This document shows, in pieces, positions 33,907 to 46,237 of a DNA stretch of 64,000 nucleotides; position 1 is the stretch's first letter; each line of letters starts with the position of its first letter. The position numbers and the translations under genes are program-made. Source of the stretch: Boesenbergia rotunda (Eukaryota > Streptophyta > Magnoliopsida > Zingiberales > Zingiberaceae); the NCBI GenBank assembly GCA_024364735.1, contig JAGFNQ010000711.1, positions 1 through 64,000 of the forward strand, given 5' to 3'. A model generated the notes under the pieces. The model was given only the letters and a program-made list of their open reading frames with translations. It was not told the DNA's origin and did no database searches.

Positions 33907-36900
33907 TGTTAGGATCGGGCACCAAGTTAGAGAAGGGGGGTGAATAGCTTCTTTCGATTTTCTCTACAAGGATTGTTAAGTAAACACAAACAAAAACAAT
34001 AAAAATGATAGGAACAATGCTAACACCTTTGTTTACTTGGTATCCACCTCAAAGAGGTGACTAATCCAAGGATCCACACGCACGCACAAGCTCCACTAAG
34101 AAACCCTCTTTCAAGGTGGAGAAAACCTTCACAAGGTTGCCCTCTTCCTCTTTATAAGATGGAAATAAGAATGAGAGGAAGAGCAAGAGATTTTGAGCAC
34201 CAACAGCACAATGTTACCCTCAAGAACCGTAACCTTGACTTGACTTGCTCAAAAGTCCTCCTTTAAATAGAGTAAAGGACAACTCCTCAAGCTGTCCAGC
34301 CCGATACCAGTCGACTGCCCCCAGGACAGTCGACTGATCCCACCGAATTTGCTAGCCAACGGCTAGTTTTTCGGCTTTACCAATCGACTGGTCCGGTGAG
34401 TTCGAGTCCTCTACTGGCAGTCGACTGATCCAGTTAACTGGTCCAATACCAGTCAACTGGTCGAATTCGAATCGCAATTCAAATTCTGGTCACCATTAGT
34501 CGACTGGTCCTGGACTAGTCGATTGATCTTTCTATGGAACCTATCAGTCGACTAGTCCCTCACCAGTCGACTGGCCCACTCCCTAAGTCTAAGGTTACCC
34601 TTCCCGAGTACATTTCTCTCAGCACTCGACCCCTCACGACTTAGTCCCCGAGTACAATTCCCTCAGCACTCGAAACCTCACGACCCGGTTGACTCTTCAT
34701 CCAGCAGCCTCGATCTGTTGCCTTCAAGCCCTCTTCGACTTTGGCTCCCGTCCCTCAGATGCGCACACAAGCCCTCGGCTTGCCTCCATGCCATCCTTCA
34801 TGATGCCTCAAATTCCGCTTCCCTCAGCTCATCGTTCCTGCTCCAGCAGCCTCGACCTATTGCATTCAAGCCCTCTTCGACTTTGGCTCTCGTCCCTCAG
34901 ATGCGCACACAAGTCCTCGGCTTGCCTCCATGCCATCCTTTGTTGGGACCGGGTGCATGTTGACATGGATACGGGTTCGTAATTTTAAAGTTTAATTACG
35001 TGCAGCGGAAGGTTTAGCATAAATAATTTCTTAAATTATTTTAACCACGTATCTAGCATGCAACCTTAAGTTGTGGAGACATGATCATAAATTAAAATTT
35101 TGCAGAAAAGTAAACTAATTTACTTAGTACCTTGCGTAACTCGAAGAAAGGGACGAGATCCAACCGTAGCGTCCCTTGGAAGCTCCGCCTCTATTCGCGT
35201 CCACGCTGAGTTCTCTTCGGGATGACTTCGCAAAGCCACGAGTTTTGTGCCGACAAGAACTACTAGATTCTCCAAAGGCACGACAAGAATATCAAGAGAG
35301 GGAGATGGAAAACTAACCACCAAGTATCGGAATCAAGATTCCGGGGGAGGAAGGAGTCGCGACCCGCTTCTTCTTCTTCTTCGGCACCTTCTTGGTGGAG
35401 ATGGCTCACGGCAACCCTAGGAGGTCCCTCTAGGGCCGGCGCCCACTGGAGGAGGGAGAGGGAGAGAAGGAGAGGAGAAGAGGCTTGCTACTTAATCTCT
35501 TGATTGGAATTCAAGTCTTGCCTTGGTTCCTTTATATAGTAGCCTCTCCATTGCCAAGTCTCCCCTTTAATGGAATAAATTTTCATAAGAAATTTATCTT
35601 ATAAATTTTCCTATAAATTATTCCGTTATGCCTTGTTTTATTATAACTAAATTTATAATAAAACAAACACATCTCCCCTTTTATTATGGAATAAATTTTC
35701 ACAAGAAATTTATTATATAAATTTTTCTTATCATGGAAAAATCAATTCATAATTGATTTTATAAAATAAAATAAACCAATCCAAGGTTTATTTTAATTTT
35801 CATGAAAATAAATCTCTTTATATAAATTTCTTTATATAAACTTATTTATATAAATTTATTTATCCATAATTTTATAAAACAAATCGCGCTTGATTTATTT
35901 TATAATTCAAACCAAATAAATTGGTTTCCCTCCTTGTTGTGGCTGGCCAAACCAAAGAGGGTGGGGACCCTTTTTGGCCGGCCAAATCCAAGCCGTCTCC
36001 TCGCGAATTAAACTCATTTAATTCGTCCAATAAGCCTTCAAAAGACTTAGTCATTTTAAGCTTCCGGTGCACCTCTGATAAATTCAGATTCGACTTATTT
36101 CTCTTGATCGTAAAATCTAATTTTCAACTCGTTTTAAATCCCTCGGATTACTCGTAGTGCGTGTGACTAAATAGGCTTTCGATTTATGTTGGTCGTCTAT
36201 AATCAACCAATTATAGAACGATCATGAGTGGCACCTAGTAGTACATCATGACCCCCAATTAATCGAAAGATCAACGGTTGACCTCAGAAATAATTCTGAA
36301 ACCCTTCAGTAGCTATAATGAGTCGTGCCTCATTCCCTTCACCATCTTATACCCACTTGGTTCAGGACACGGTCTATGTGTGTCAGTCCCCACTAGGCTG
36401 ACTACGTCACACCTAGCCCAAGTAATGTCTTTCTCGTCCAATGGATTCTAATTACTCACATGTGTCTAAGAGATTCATACTCTGAACATGTCATGCTCTG
36501 GCCAGAGGCTTCGAGTAACAATCCGACGATAGGCCTCGGGTATACATCTCCTCGCAAGGAGTGGTGAATCCTTTGTAGGCTGTTCAAACATCTTCGGGCA
36601 CTTCGGCTTATACCCAACCATCCTGAGTCCACACCTCCATGGAGATGCTTGCTTAAGATGTCAAAGTATAAGTCTCCATGACCAAGATGACTTGAACACC
36701 GCAAGTCAAAGGAACATCGCACTTAAGCTGCAGTAAGAACTTCACTGACATGTCTATATGTAGACTACCATATGAAGTCTTACAGCCAGTCACTCCAATG
36801 AACTAGTTCCCTTAACTAGCATCCATGTTTATCTCCGGACATCCCAATGTCACCAGCCAGTGAGAATCAGCTGATTAGAGAATAACCCATGCTAGTATCA

Positions 36901-37436
36901 ACAGAATTGATAGTGTCCGTATTTATCAATTCATCGACTAGGGACAATTTCAATACTTCACAATTACACATGTAGAGATAATCACTAGTTGTGAATTCAT
37001 CACAAATTCTCTCATGCTGTGAATTGTATTGCGGACATTCAGTAAATGAGTTCAAGATCTCAATCAAATACATGAACATGTATACTCAAATAGTGAATTT
37101 TCATTTATTAAAGTAAATGATTACAATCATAAGGTGATTGCCTTAGGACACTTCTCTCATATTACTAACATCCTTCACGTACGCCTCAAAGTCCGCTTCC
37201 CTCAACTCATTGTCCCTGCTTTGTCCATGGTCCCTCGGATGCGCACACAAACCCACGTTTTGCCTCCATGCCACCCTTCACCGTACCCGAAGACATCCAA
37301 CCAAGTCTATTTATATCTTGCAAACCTGCACACTCACATACACATATTAGATCAACATGAAACCCTAACTTAATCATATTGACACACACATCAAAACTCA
37401 TGATTCTCCCGATCATACTTAGGTTGATTGCCCCAA
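33907..37436 (-). repeat. Inverted LTR of family C (C2), itself interrupted
   Basis: Read on the minus strand it starts near 37436 (TTGGGGCAATC) and ends at 33907 (CCTAACA). It is homologous to C1 in the opposite orientation. It carries CAGTCGACTGG palindromes at about 34310-34580 and a roughly 130-bp array (34700-34935, continuing after 37170). The insertion 34941-37170 is not part of it. The flanks do not match (CAAAT left, TAGTA right), so a deletion or ectopic recombination removed one side. Confidence 0.8.
34941..37170 (-). repeat. Solo LTR of copia family A, inside C2
   Basis: It begins TGTTGGGACCGG and ends TTACTAACA on the plus strand, the inverse of 5434-7643 over its whole length. 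TCCTT at 34936-34940 repeats at 37171-37175, a perfect target duplication. The interrupted C2 sequence reads smoothly across it when one TCCTT is removed. It was left by recombination between two LTRs of a former full element. Confidence 0.95.
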
Positions 37437-38505
37437 TAGTACTCTATTAGATATGGTACAATCGATGATGAGTCAGACAGATCTTCCTACTTTATTCTAG
37501 GAATTCGCTCTAGAGATGGCTCTTTTCACACTTAACCGAGCTCCATCAAAGGTCGTCCATAAAAACACCATATACGATATGGACTGGGAAGAGTTTCATG
37601 ATGTCTTTTATGAGGATTTGGGATTGTGAGGCTTACGTTCGACATCAAGTCTCAGATAAACTTGGACCCAAATCTAATAAGTGCTATTTTGTAGGATATC
37701 CCAAGGAAACGAAGAATATTTCTTCTATAATCCCACACTAGGTAAAGTGTTTATCGCTAGAAATGATATTTTTCTCGAAAGAGAGTTTATTTCTAGAAGA
37801 AATAGTGGGAGTAAAATCCATTTTGAAGAAGTTCAGATGCATATAATACTGAGGCATTGATGGACATTAAACATGCACCACAAAGTGTTGTGGATCATGA
37901 GATTATTGCACAAGAAGTTGTGGAGCAACAACCTGTTCAAGTAGACCAACCTCTTCGCAGATCTGATAGAATACGTCGTCAGCCTGAGAGATACTCATTT
38001 CTCTTGTCTGACCTATGATGACGTTATGCTTGTTGAGTTGAACGAGCCTACATCCTATCAAGAAGATGTGATGAGCCCAGATTCTGAGAAATGACTAAAT
38101 CATGAAGTCCGAAATAGAATCCATGTACACTAACCAAGTATGGACTTTGGTTGATCCACCTGAGGGAATTAAACCCATTGGGTGTAAGTGGGTCTTTAAA
38201 AGAAATACTGACATGGATGGTCTTATGCATACCTATAAAGGGCGATTGGTAGACAAAAGTTTCAAGCAGATTCATGGTATGACTATAATGAAACCTTATC
38301 ACCAGTTGCGATGCTTAAATCTATTCGGATCATGCATGTTATTGTAGCTTACCATGATTACGAGATCTGGCAGATGGATGTCAAAACGCATTCCTAAATG
38401 GAAATCTACTCAAGGATATGTACATGATACAACCTGAGGGTTTTATAGATCCAGAGTATGCTGGAAAGGTATGTAAGTTGCAAAGGTCCATTTATAGGCT
38501 AAAGT
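37437..38505 (+). pseudogene. Copia element B, integrase end and first half of reverse transcriptase
   Basis: Degenerate copia pol. Integrase C-terminal sequence (FWGYALE-like, then VSDKLGPKSNKC and GYPKETK) is seen at 37490-37730 with frameshifts, then the RT start KSEIESMYTNQVWTLVDPPEG and KWVFKRNTD at 38102-38225 and VYMIQPEGF near 38420. It ends in a QRSIYRLK-type stretch at 38505, where element D is inserted. It resumes at 43453. The sequence is close to element A. Confidence 0.85.
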
Positions 38506-39693
38506 TATTGGTGCAGGCAGCACCTAAGTCAAACCTGGTTTTGATAATGGCAAAGGGTTCAAGAGTTAAGATGTTATTGTGTTCTAACTTGTTCACTGAG
38601 TGTGCAGGAAGAAGTCTAGGTACACTAGGCAAGAAGTCTTGGCAAAGGGCGAGGCAAAGAAGTCCTGGTCAAGAACTGGGCAAGAAGACCTGACCGGAAG
38701 TCGGGCAAAGAAGTCCTGGTCGAGGACAGGGTACGAAGTCCTAGCAAGGAGTTGGGCACGAAGACTTGGTCAGGGGGATCGGGCAAAAGTCCAACCGGAG
38801 GAGCCGGTTGGAAAAAGATAAACTCTCCTAAGAGGAGTAGGTGAGGACGCGTTCCCCGTTGAGGGAACAGTAGGCGTCGGTTCGACTTAGGGTTCCATTT
38901 GGAGACCCGAAGTCAGAACCAAGACAGCTACGGCTGTAACTATTACTTGCTTTGCTTTGGGGACTAACCTAAGTTATAAGGTCGAAGGACTGATCGTCTG
39001 CAAGTGAAGGTGCTTCACTGGGCCTAGGCGCCCGAATGGAGACAGGCGCCCGTAAGGATACAGGCGCCCAAGAGTGAAGGCAAAACCCAAAACATAGCTA
39101 CGAAGCCACTGAATGAAGGCAGATCAGGCGCCCGTGAGGTCACGGGCGCCCCCATCAGCTCAGGCGCCCAAGTGGGGAGGATAAGCGCTGACCGAGCACG
39201 CGGATAAGGCTTCGCAGATCGGATGGCACGTGTCAGGCGCCCCCAACCTGTCAGGCGCCCGTTTGAGCACTATAAAAGGGGCTCGACCCCAAGGCATCAA
39301 CAACACAGTTTTCTAACGCTCCAAAGCTTTTCGTTCAAGCACTGCGCCCCGGCAAACTCCGACTTCAAGATCCAGCGCCGACAAGGACCCTCTGCTCCGA
39401 AATACGATCCACATCGGGCGTTGGTAACGAAAAGTGTGGCTATTTCAATTTACTGAAATATTCTTGTACTCAACTTGTAAACCTTTTTGCGCAATTATAG
39501 AATTGCCCAAAGTAAACGGTCAAGGACCGCTGGCCTTGGAGTAGGAGCCGACCGCGACTCCGAACCAAGTAAAAAATTGACTTGTGTTCTTGTCTGATTT
39601 ATTTATTTCCGCTGCGTATTTGCTCTTTCTTAAGTCCGAAAAAGTTTTAACGATATTCACCCCCCCCCCTCGATCGTTTTCCTCGATCCAACA
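38506..39693 (+). repeat. Element D, 5' LTR (Sirevirus-like)
   Basis: It starts TATTGGTGCAGGC (TG mutated to TA) and ends CGATCCAACA, 1188 bp, homologous to the D-prime LTRs. It is preceded by AAAGT (38501-38505); AAAGC follows the 3' remnant (43448-43452). It contains 'aagaagtcctggtc' short repeats (38620-38790), GGCGCCC palindromes (39020-39265) and a TATA box, TATAAAAG, at 39271-39278. Confidence 0.9.
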
Positions 39694-39695
39694 AG

Positions 39696-39707
39696 TGGTA
39701 TCAGAGC
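39696..39707 (+). other. Primer binding site of D
   Basis: TGGTATCAGAGC, a perfect 12-base match to the initiator methionine tRNA site, starts two bases after the LTR. Confidence 0.9.
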
Positions 39708-39911
39708 GGGTGACTCAAATTTGGTGCAACAACCAATTTGAGAGTTTTTCAGATTTTACGAAAAATTTTAATTTCTTTTTTTGAATTTTTCTGTTAATCG
39801 AGGTTGGTGCAACACCACTCGATCGCTTTTTCTCAATTATTTTATTCCCGCACTACTAATCCAAGACCAAGTCTTGGGATAGAATTTCCCTATTTTTTTC
39901 AGAAATTATAA

Positions 39912-41557
39912 ATGGCCATGCAAGAGGGTTTCAGCACAGCCAGACCACCACTCTTCAGTGGAGAAGACTTCTCCTACTGGAAGAGTCAGATGGAAGTCCA
40001 CCTGAAAACTCAGGTGGATATGTGGATCATTATCCAATCTGGACTGGAAATCCCCAAGAATGCTGAAGGAGTGGCACAGCATTACAAAATGGGACGCCTC
40101 GCTGAAGAAAAAGATCGAGGCAGATGCAAAGGCATCCCAGACACTACAGTGCGGATTAACAAAGAAGAACTGAATCGGGTGGGACCTTTAACAGTGCGAA
40201 AGAACTCTGGAGTAAGCTGATTGAATTGCACGAAGGTACCTCCGACACCAGAATCAGCAAAAGGGACATACTGCTGAACAAATTGTACACAATCAAAATG
40301 AACGAAGGCGAGTCAGCAGCTAAGCTCCACGCCAGGGTCCAGGAGCTGATTAACGGTCTGCACACAATCGGTCACAAGGTAGAAAATCGTGACCTTATCA
40401 GGTATACCCTAAACGCATTCCCAAGAAATACTCTGTGGGCATCTATGGTAGATGCTTACAAGGTTTCGAGGGACCTTTCTAAAATTAAATTAGACGAATT
40501 ATTTTCAGAATTAGAATTATATGAGCAGACTAACTGCACTTTAGCCGAGAAAGGTATTGTTTTTCTTGCAGGAAAAAACCAAGGAAAGGTGGCCAAGAAA
40601 AAGCCTCAACCTGCACCCGAGTCTGACTCAGACTCAGAAGACAGTGAAGGGAATCGACCCAAGCTAGTTCGGCTAACCTGGGACTACTACAAGGAGCTGA
40701 AGCATTAGACCAACAGAAGAAAAGTCAGTCGAAAGAAGGAAAATCCAGCTGAACCCTCAACATCAAAGACAAAATCAAATGTGACCTGCTACGAATGCAA
40801 CAAGAAGGGACACTACAAATCGGAGTGCCCTAATCTAAATGAAGCCAAGAAGACTCGAAGGAAGAAGGCCCTTCAAGCCACGTGGGGCGAGTCTTCCTCC
40901 GAAGAAGAAGAAGAGGTCCCACAATCGAACCTTCTTGCCTTGACCGCTTTGGAAGACATCGACACCGGGTCAGAATCGAAGTCGGACGACGGAAGGCTCA
41001 CCATTTCGGAGAACGGCAAAATAACTGTAAGTGGTTATTCTAAAGTTGAATTATCAGAGTTAATTGCTTACCTATCTAGTAACTTGGCGAAAGTCAAAAT
41101 CCGAGTCGAGTCCCTCCGACATGAAGTAAAACTCCTGAAATAGGGAGCTGACTCTTGATCTTTGACCGAGAAGGTTCAAGAAGGAACCTCTACTCAAGTT
41201 GAAAAGCTTGAGAAAGAGAACTCCTCCTTGAAAACTTAAGTCAAGGACCTTAGAGCAGCTTTAGAACGATTCACTTCGGGTTCCAAGGGTCTTGACATGA
41301 TCCTTGGAAAACAGAAGTCTGTTCTAAATCGATCCGGGTTAGGGTATCGAACCAAGTCAAGACAAAGGTCATACTATGCTGTATTGAACCAATCTAGACC
41401 CAAAGTTCAGGCATGGGTACCGAAACTTTGCCTGAACAACCAAGCTGGACCAAACCAGTATTGGATCTCCAAGGACAAGATTCATATCTTGCCTAATCAT
41501 TACCGTGGCTTTAGTCAAGGGGGAGCCAATTTAAAAATAATTTTTATAATTAGATAA
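39912..41557 (+). pseudogene. Element D gag remnant
   Basis: The ATG at 39912 opens MAMQEGFSTARPPLF. A frameshift occurs near 40190; the main frame then runs 40226-40708, with a stop in place of an expected residue after LKH. The zinc knuckle CYECNKKGHYKSEC is at about 40786-40827, and the acidic tail and coiled coil end at the 41143 stop. The last 85 codons (41297-41557) end in a QGGANLK-type stretch. At least four disabling changes are seen. The copy is more decayed than D-prime. Confidence 0.87.
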
Positions 41558-42200
41558 ATTCTTTTCTTGAATTGCATGCTTGATTGTTTATTTATTTCTG
41601 CAAATTACCATGCTTAAACCTAGGACTGGTTAGACTAAGGACCAAACCGATTAACTGAAATTTGAACAACATAGTATTAGGTGGAGGTGAGATGATAGTA
41701 CGTTAGGGAAGCCATCTTGGCGGAACTAGCCGAAACTACCGATCCAAGACCCAAACTAGTTAGACCAAAATCTTTCAAGGAGTAACTTGAAGATGGATTT
41801 TCAATAAAAGGCTTTGTCAAGGAAAGGGTTGATGATCTAATAAGGCTACGGCCAAAGAAGGCCTAGTACCTCGCCAAGACCTGGAAGCCGATTATTGAAA
41901 ACCAAATTCACTTTACTATTGTCATATTTGAATCTAACACAGATGTCAATTAATCTTAGATTCAATTTTTTAAAAAAAAATAAATTTAAAGCATAATTAA
42001 CTATTTTTAAAATTAATTTAACTTTTCAAAATTAATCATGTTTTTCAAAATAAAATTGTTACTTTTATTAAAACCCGTCTCACAAAACCCATAAGGTTAA
42101 CGTGATTGATAACTATAGATTGGGTGAGACAAACTACGTTGTGAAAATCAATTTAAGCTATCTTTAATTCTAATTGGATCCAAATCAACAAATTCTTTAT
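41558..42200 (+). other. Intron-like AT-rich spacer between gag and protease of D
   Basis: These 640 bases of non-coding sequence are also found in D-prime but not in E, where gag and protease are separated by one stop codon. It ends 'tatgtgtag', an acceptor-like sequence, right before the protease frame. Conservation between two copies of the family suggests it belongs to the element. No gene is visible. Confidence 0.5.
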
Positions 42201-43390
42201 GTGTAGGAACATAAAGATTTGGACCAATGGATGTTGGATAGCGGGTGCTCCAGACACATGACTGGGGATAAATTGAAATTCACCAAACTCAAGTTCAAGA
42301 ACCTAAGCTCAGTAGTATTTGACAACAATGCTACACTCAAAGTCATTGGGTCAGGTAACATTGAACTCAAATCTGATTTTGTAATTAAAAAGGTACTCTT
42401 GGTTGAGAACTTTAAATTTAATTTGCTCAATATAAGTCAATTATGTGATACTGGCTATGTAGTTACCTTTACCAACTCTAACTGCCTGATTAGAAATTTA
42501 CAAGACTCAGAAGTCATGCTTAAGGGCACTAGGAAAAATAACATTTACACTATAAACATATCCCTAGTACATAAATGCTTCTTAACTCAGTTAGAAGAAT
42601 CAAATCTCTGGCATAGGAGATTAGGTCACACTAATCTAAGATTAATTTCAAAAATCACCCAACTTGGTTTAATTAAAGGAATACCAAAAATTAAGAACCA
42701 TGAAAACATGATACATGCAACCAAGGTAAACAAACCAGGTCTAATCACAAACAAATTCAATCAGACCTAACTCAAACCACACTTGAGCTCCTGCACCTTG
42801 ACCTATTTGATTCACATGGAGCCAAGTCACTAAGTGGAATCGGTACTGCTTAGTAATTTTCGATGATTACTCTATGTTTACGTGGGTAAGGTTCCTAAAG
42901 ACTAAGGATGAAACCCTAAACCAGTTTATTGATTTTTGTAAGATAATTGAAAATCAAAATGATACCAAAATCAAAAGACTTAGGAGTGATCACGGGGGAG
43001 AGTTTGAGAATCAAAGGTTCGAGGAATTTTGTAGAATAAACAGGTATATTCATGAATTCTCATGTCCTAGAACCCCCCAGCAAAATGGGATAGTAGAAAG
43101 GAAAAATAGAACCTTACAGGAAGCCGCTAGGACTATGCTCAATGAATTCAATCTAGCTAATCAATTTTGGGCAGAAACAATTAGTACGACTTGCTATATC
43201 CAAAATAGGGTCCTAATCAACAAACGACATAATAAAACTCCCTATGAACTATATTACCATAGACTTCCAAACTTACATTACCTAAGGGTCTTTGGGTGTA
43301 AAGTCTATATCCTAAACACCAAGGACTACCTAGGAAAATTTCAGTCTAAGTCATCCCCTGGAATATTTTTAGGATATTCAACCCCCTCTA
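42201..43390 (+). pseudogene. Element D protease and integrase remnant
   Basis: The protease active site is WMLDSGCSRHMTG near 42230-42270. Integrase follows with LWHRRLGHTN, a damaged zinc pair (the CX2C is altered near 42710), HLDLFD, FDDYSMFTWV, RSDHGGEFENQ and TPQQNGIVERKN, then RVFGCKVYILNTKD to 43380. Reverse transcriptase and RNase H are absent, the sequence passing straight into the last 57 bases of an LTR. There is a frameshift near 42770. Confidence 0.88.
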
Positions 43391-43447
43391 TCCGAAAAAG
43401 TTTTAACGATATTCACCCCTCCCCCTATCGTTTTCCTCGATCCAACA
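43391..43447 (+). repeat. Truncated 3' LTR end of element D
   Basis: Only the last part of the LTR remains, CCGAAAAAGTTTTAACGATA through CGATCCAACA, matching 39639-39693. It is followed by AAAGC, the target duplication. A deletion has therefore joined integrase to the 3' LTR tail, removing RT, RNase H, any envelope-like gene and most of the LTR. Confidence 0.85.
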
Positions 43448-43452
43448 AAAGC

Positions 43453-44550
43453 AAGTTTCTTGAAGCTGGAATCTTCGATTCGATGATGCAATCAAAGCGT
43501 TTGGTTTCATCAAGAATGAAGATGAACCCTGTGTCTACAAGAGGGTTAGTGGTAGCACAGTTATCTTTTTAATCTTGTATGTGGATGACATACTCCTCAT
43601 TGGAAATGATATCCCTTCACTACAGTCTGTGAAGACGTGGCTAGAGAATTATTTCTCAATGAAAAACTTAGGTGATTAGCCTATATCCTAGGCATTAAGA
43701 TCTATAAAGATAGATCTAAAAGATTGCTTGGCTTAAGTCGGAGTACATATATTGACAAAGTGCTTAATCGTTTTGCCATGCAGAATTCCAAGAAGGGATT
43801 TCTTCCGATGTCACATGGTGTAAGTCTTTCGAAGACTCAATGTCCCTCTTCTAAGCAGGAGAGAGACCGCATGGATCAGATCCATTATACATCCGCCATA
43901 TGGTCTGCTTTGTACTCATCCAGATGTCTCATATTCTTTAAGCATGACGAGCATATACCAGTCAGATCCAGGTGAAAGTCACTGGACAGCTGTCAAGAAT
44001 ATTCTTAAGTACTTACGAAGGACGAAAGAATATTTTTTGATATTTGGAAGCAATGAGGAGCTAACTGTAAAGGGTTACAGTGACGCAAGCTTCTAAACCG
44101 ACAGGGATGATTTCAGCTCGCAGTCAAGATATGTATTTTGCTTGAATAGTGATGTTGTGAGCTGGAAGAGTTCGAAGCAGGACACAGTCACAGATTCTAC
44201 AACAGAGACCGAGTATATTGCTATGTCTAATGCAGCAAAAGAGACTGTTTGGATCCGGAAGTTCATTATAGAGCTTGGTGTGGTTCCTAGTATAGCAGAC
44301 CCAATAGACCTCTATTGTGACAACAATGGGGCTATTGCACAAGCTAAGGAACATCACTCTCATCAGCGGACCAAACACATACTACGACGCTTCCATCATT
44401 CGAGAGATCATCGATAGAGGAGATGTGAGGATATGTAGAGTAGCCACTGATGCTAATATCGCGGATCCTTTGACCAAGGCTTTGGCACAGAAAAAGCATG
44501 ATGGTCACACTAGATCACTGGATATTAGATATTATAGTGATTGACACTAG
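43453..44550 (+). pseudogene. Copia element B, rest of reverse transcriptase and RNase H
   Basis: It continues the RT interrupted at 38505: AFGFIKNEDEPCVYKR, LILYVDDILLIGND (about 43570-43610), then RNase H with WKSSKQDTVTDSTTETEY and LYCDNNGAIA, and a NIADPLTKAL-like tail to 44540. Frameshifts are seen near 43560, 43675, 43920 and 44395. It is closest to element A within this window. Confidence 0.88.
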
Positions 44551-44564
44551 TGTTAGTGGGAGAT

Positions 44565-46232
44565 TGTTAGTAGGAGCCCTAGAGCCAATTATGTGATGAT
44601 TGATTAGGGACTTTTTGTATCATATTCTATCATTAATAAATGCATGTTTGGTTATTATACTTAATATTTGTGTCAAATACTAAGTATAATAATGTCCATG
44701 GGTAGTAGGTTCTTATCTACATTATATTGATTGGTTGAATCGATAATGAGATGATGTAGAGAACACTATACTAAACTATTCCTAGTCAAACATTAATATT
44801 CAAGGACAATATTAATGTATGGAGACTAGTATGTAGGTCAATTAATGACTTGAGCTCACAAGCCATGAATATATGATATCAAATTGATACATTGGTATTA
44901 TTAGAGAATGTGTACTGAATTAAGCCGCCATGAGAAAGTTTCATAGATTGTCATATGAGTGTCATAAACTTTCTCATGTGACTATTAGTATGAATAGTCC
45001 TTAGACCTAAAGTCACTACGGTTCCCTACACAAAAAGTTATGTACTTTGATATCGTCAAACGTCACCTGTAACAGGGTGGACTATAAAGGCGATCACTGG
45101 GTATGTAATGAATTATACGAAGGAATGTGAGTGATGTAGATGGGATTTATCCCTCCCATATGACGGAAATGATATCTGTGGGCCCCTTGATCGAGTAGGA
45201 CTACTAAAACGCAAGGTCATGCTCAAATGAGTCAATATGAGATATTGAGCTTATTTGTTTAAGTGAGTCTACTCGGGGATCAAGAAACACAAAGATTGAT
45301 TGAGGATGACACGGTCTATGCCTCATTGGTCAATCTAGATATCGAGGATGGAATGACAAGGTCATATATTATCATAGTCACGGAGATTAAGTCGGATCTT
45401 GATTTTCTGGTCACTTGGGTAGCAATGATGTATTGCTAGATGTCGCTCATTGCTTATGTGTCTAAAGCGGTTTAGACATATTGTCAACGTTACGAGAACC
45501 TATTGGGTCACACACTAAGGACACGATGCTTCGGAGATTAAATTGATCTTAGTTTGACTAAGATTTGATCTAAATTGGATTAATTGAGTTAGACTCAAGT
45601 AAATCCAATTGGATTATGAGATTAAAATCTAATTTGAGTTTGACTCATTTAGATTAGACTCAACCATATTTGAACGAGATATTAATTTATTAAAATGTTT
45701 AATAAATTAATAATAGAAGAAGATGAAAAGTTTCTCTTCATTGAATGAAGAGAAGTTGAAGAGCCACATGAGAAAATGTGCTCTAAGTGGGTTTTTATTT
45801 GCATTAATGGAGGGAAGCTAATGGGACAAAAACTCTTCATATTCATGAGATAAGTAAAAATGAGCTTTTCTTATCATTTGGATGATGAACTTGTCATTCT
45901 TCCTTCCCTTCCTTCTCTTGGCCAAAATCCCTCTTCTCCTCTCCTTCTTGCTTTATGAATCTCCTCTTATGGCTAACACCACAAAGGTGATTCTTCTCCG
46001 AAGCTTGAGAGATCGTGTTCGTGTGAATACACATAGAGGCATGAACACTTGAACGTGCAAGAGATCCAGCATACCTCAAACAAGTGGGATAAGCGAAGGG
46101 CACGCGCCAAAGTATACCTATACGATAGAAATTTATAAATTAACTTTGTATGAGTTTTCTTTCGCATGGATCGCTCATGAGATCTATTATTTCGCTGCAA
46201 TTTTTGAATATTTTTGCCTAGAGATCCCTACA
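44565..46232 (+). repeat. Copia element B, 3' LTR
   Basis: It begins TGTTAGTAGGAGCCC after the purine tract AGTGGGAGAT and ends GATCCCTACA, 1668 bp. Only 665 bases of the 5' LTR remain for comparison. It is followed by ATCTC, the likely diverged partner of AACTC at 32123-32127. Confidence 0.85.
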
Positions 46233-46237
46233 ATCTC

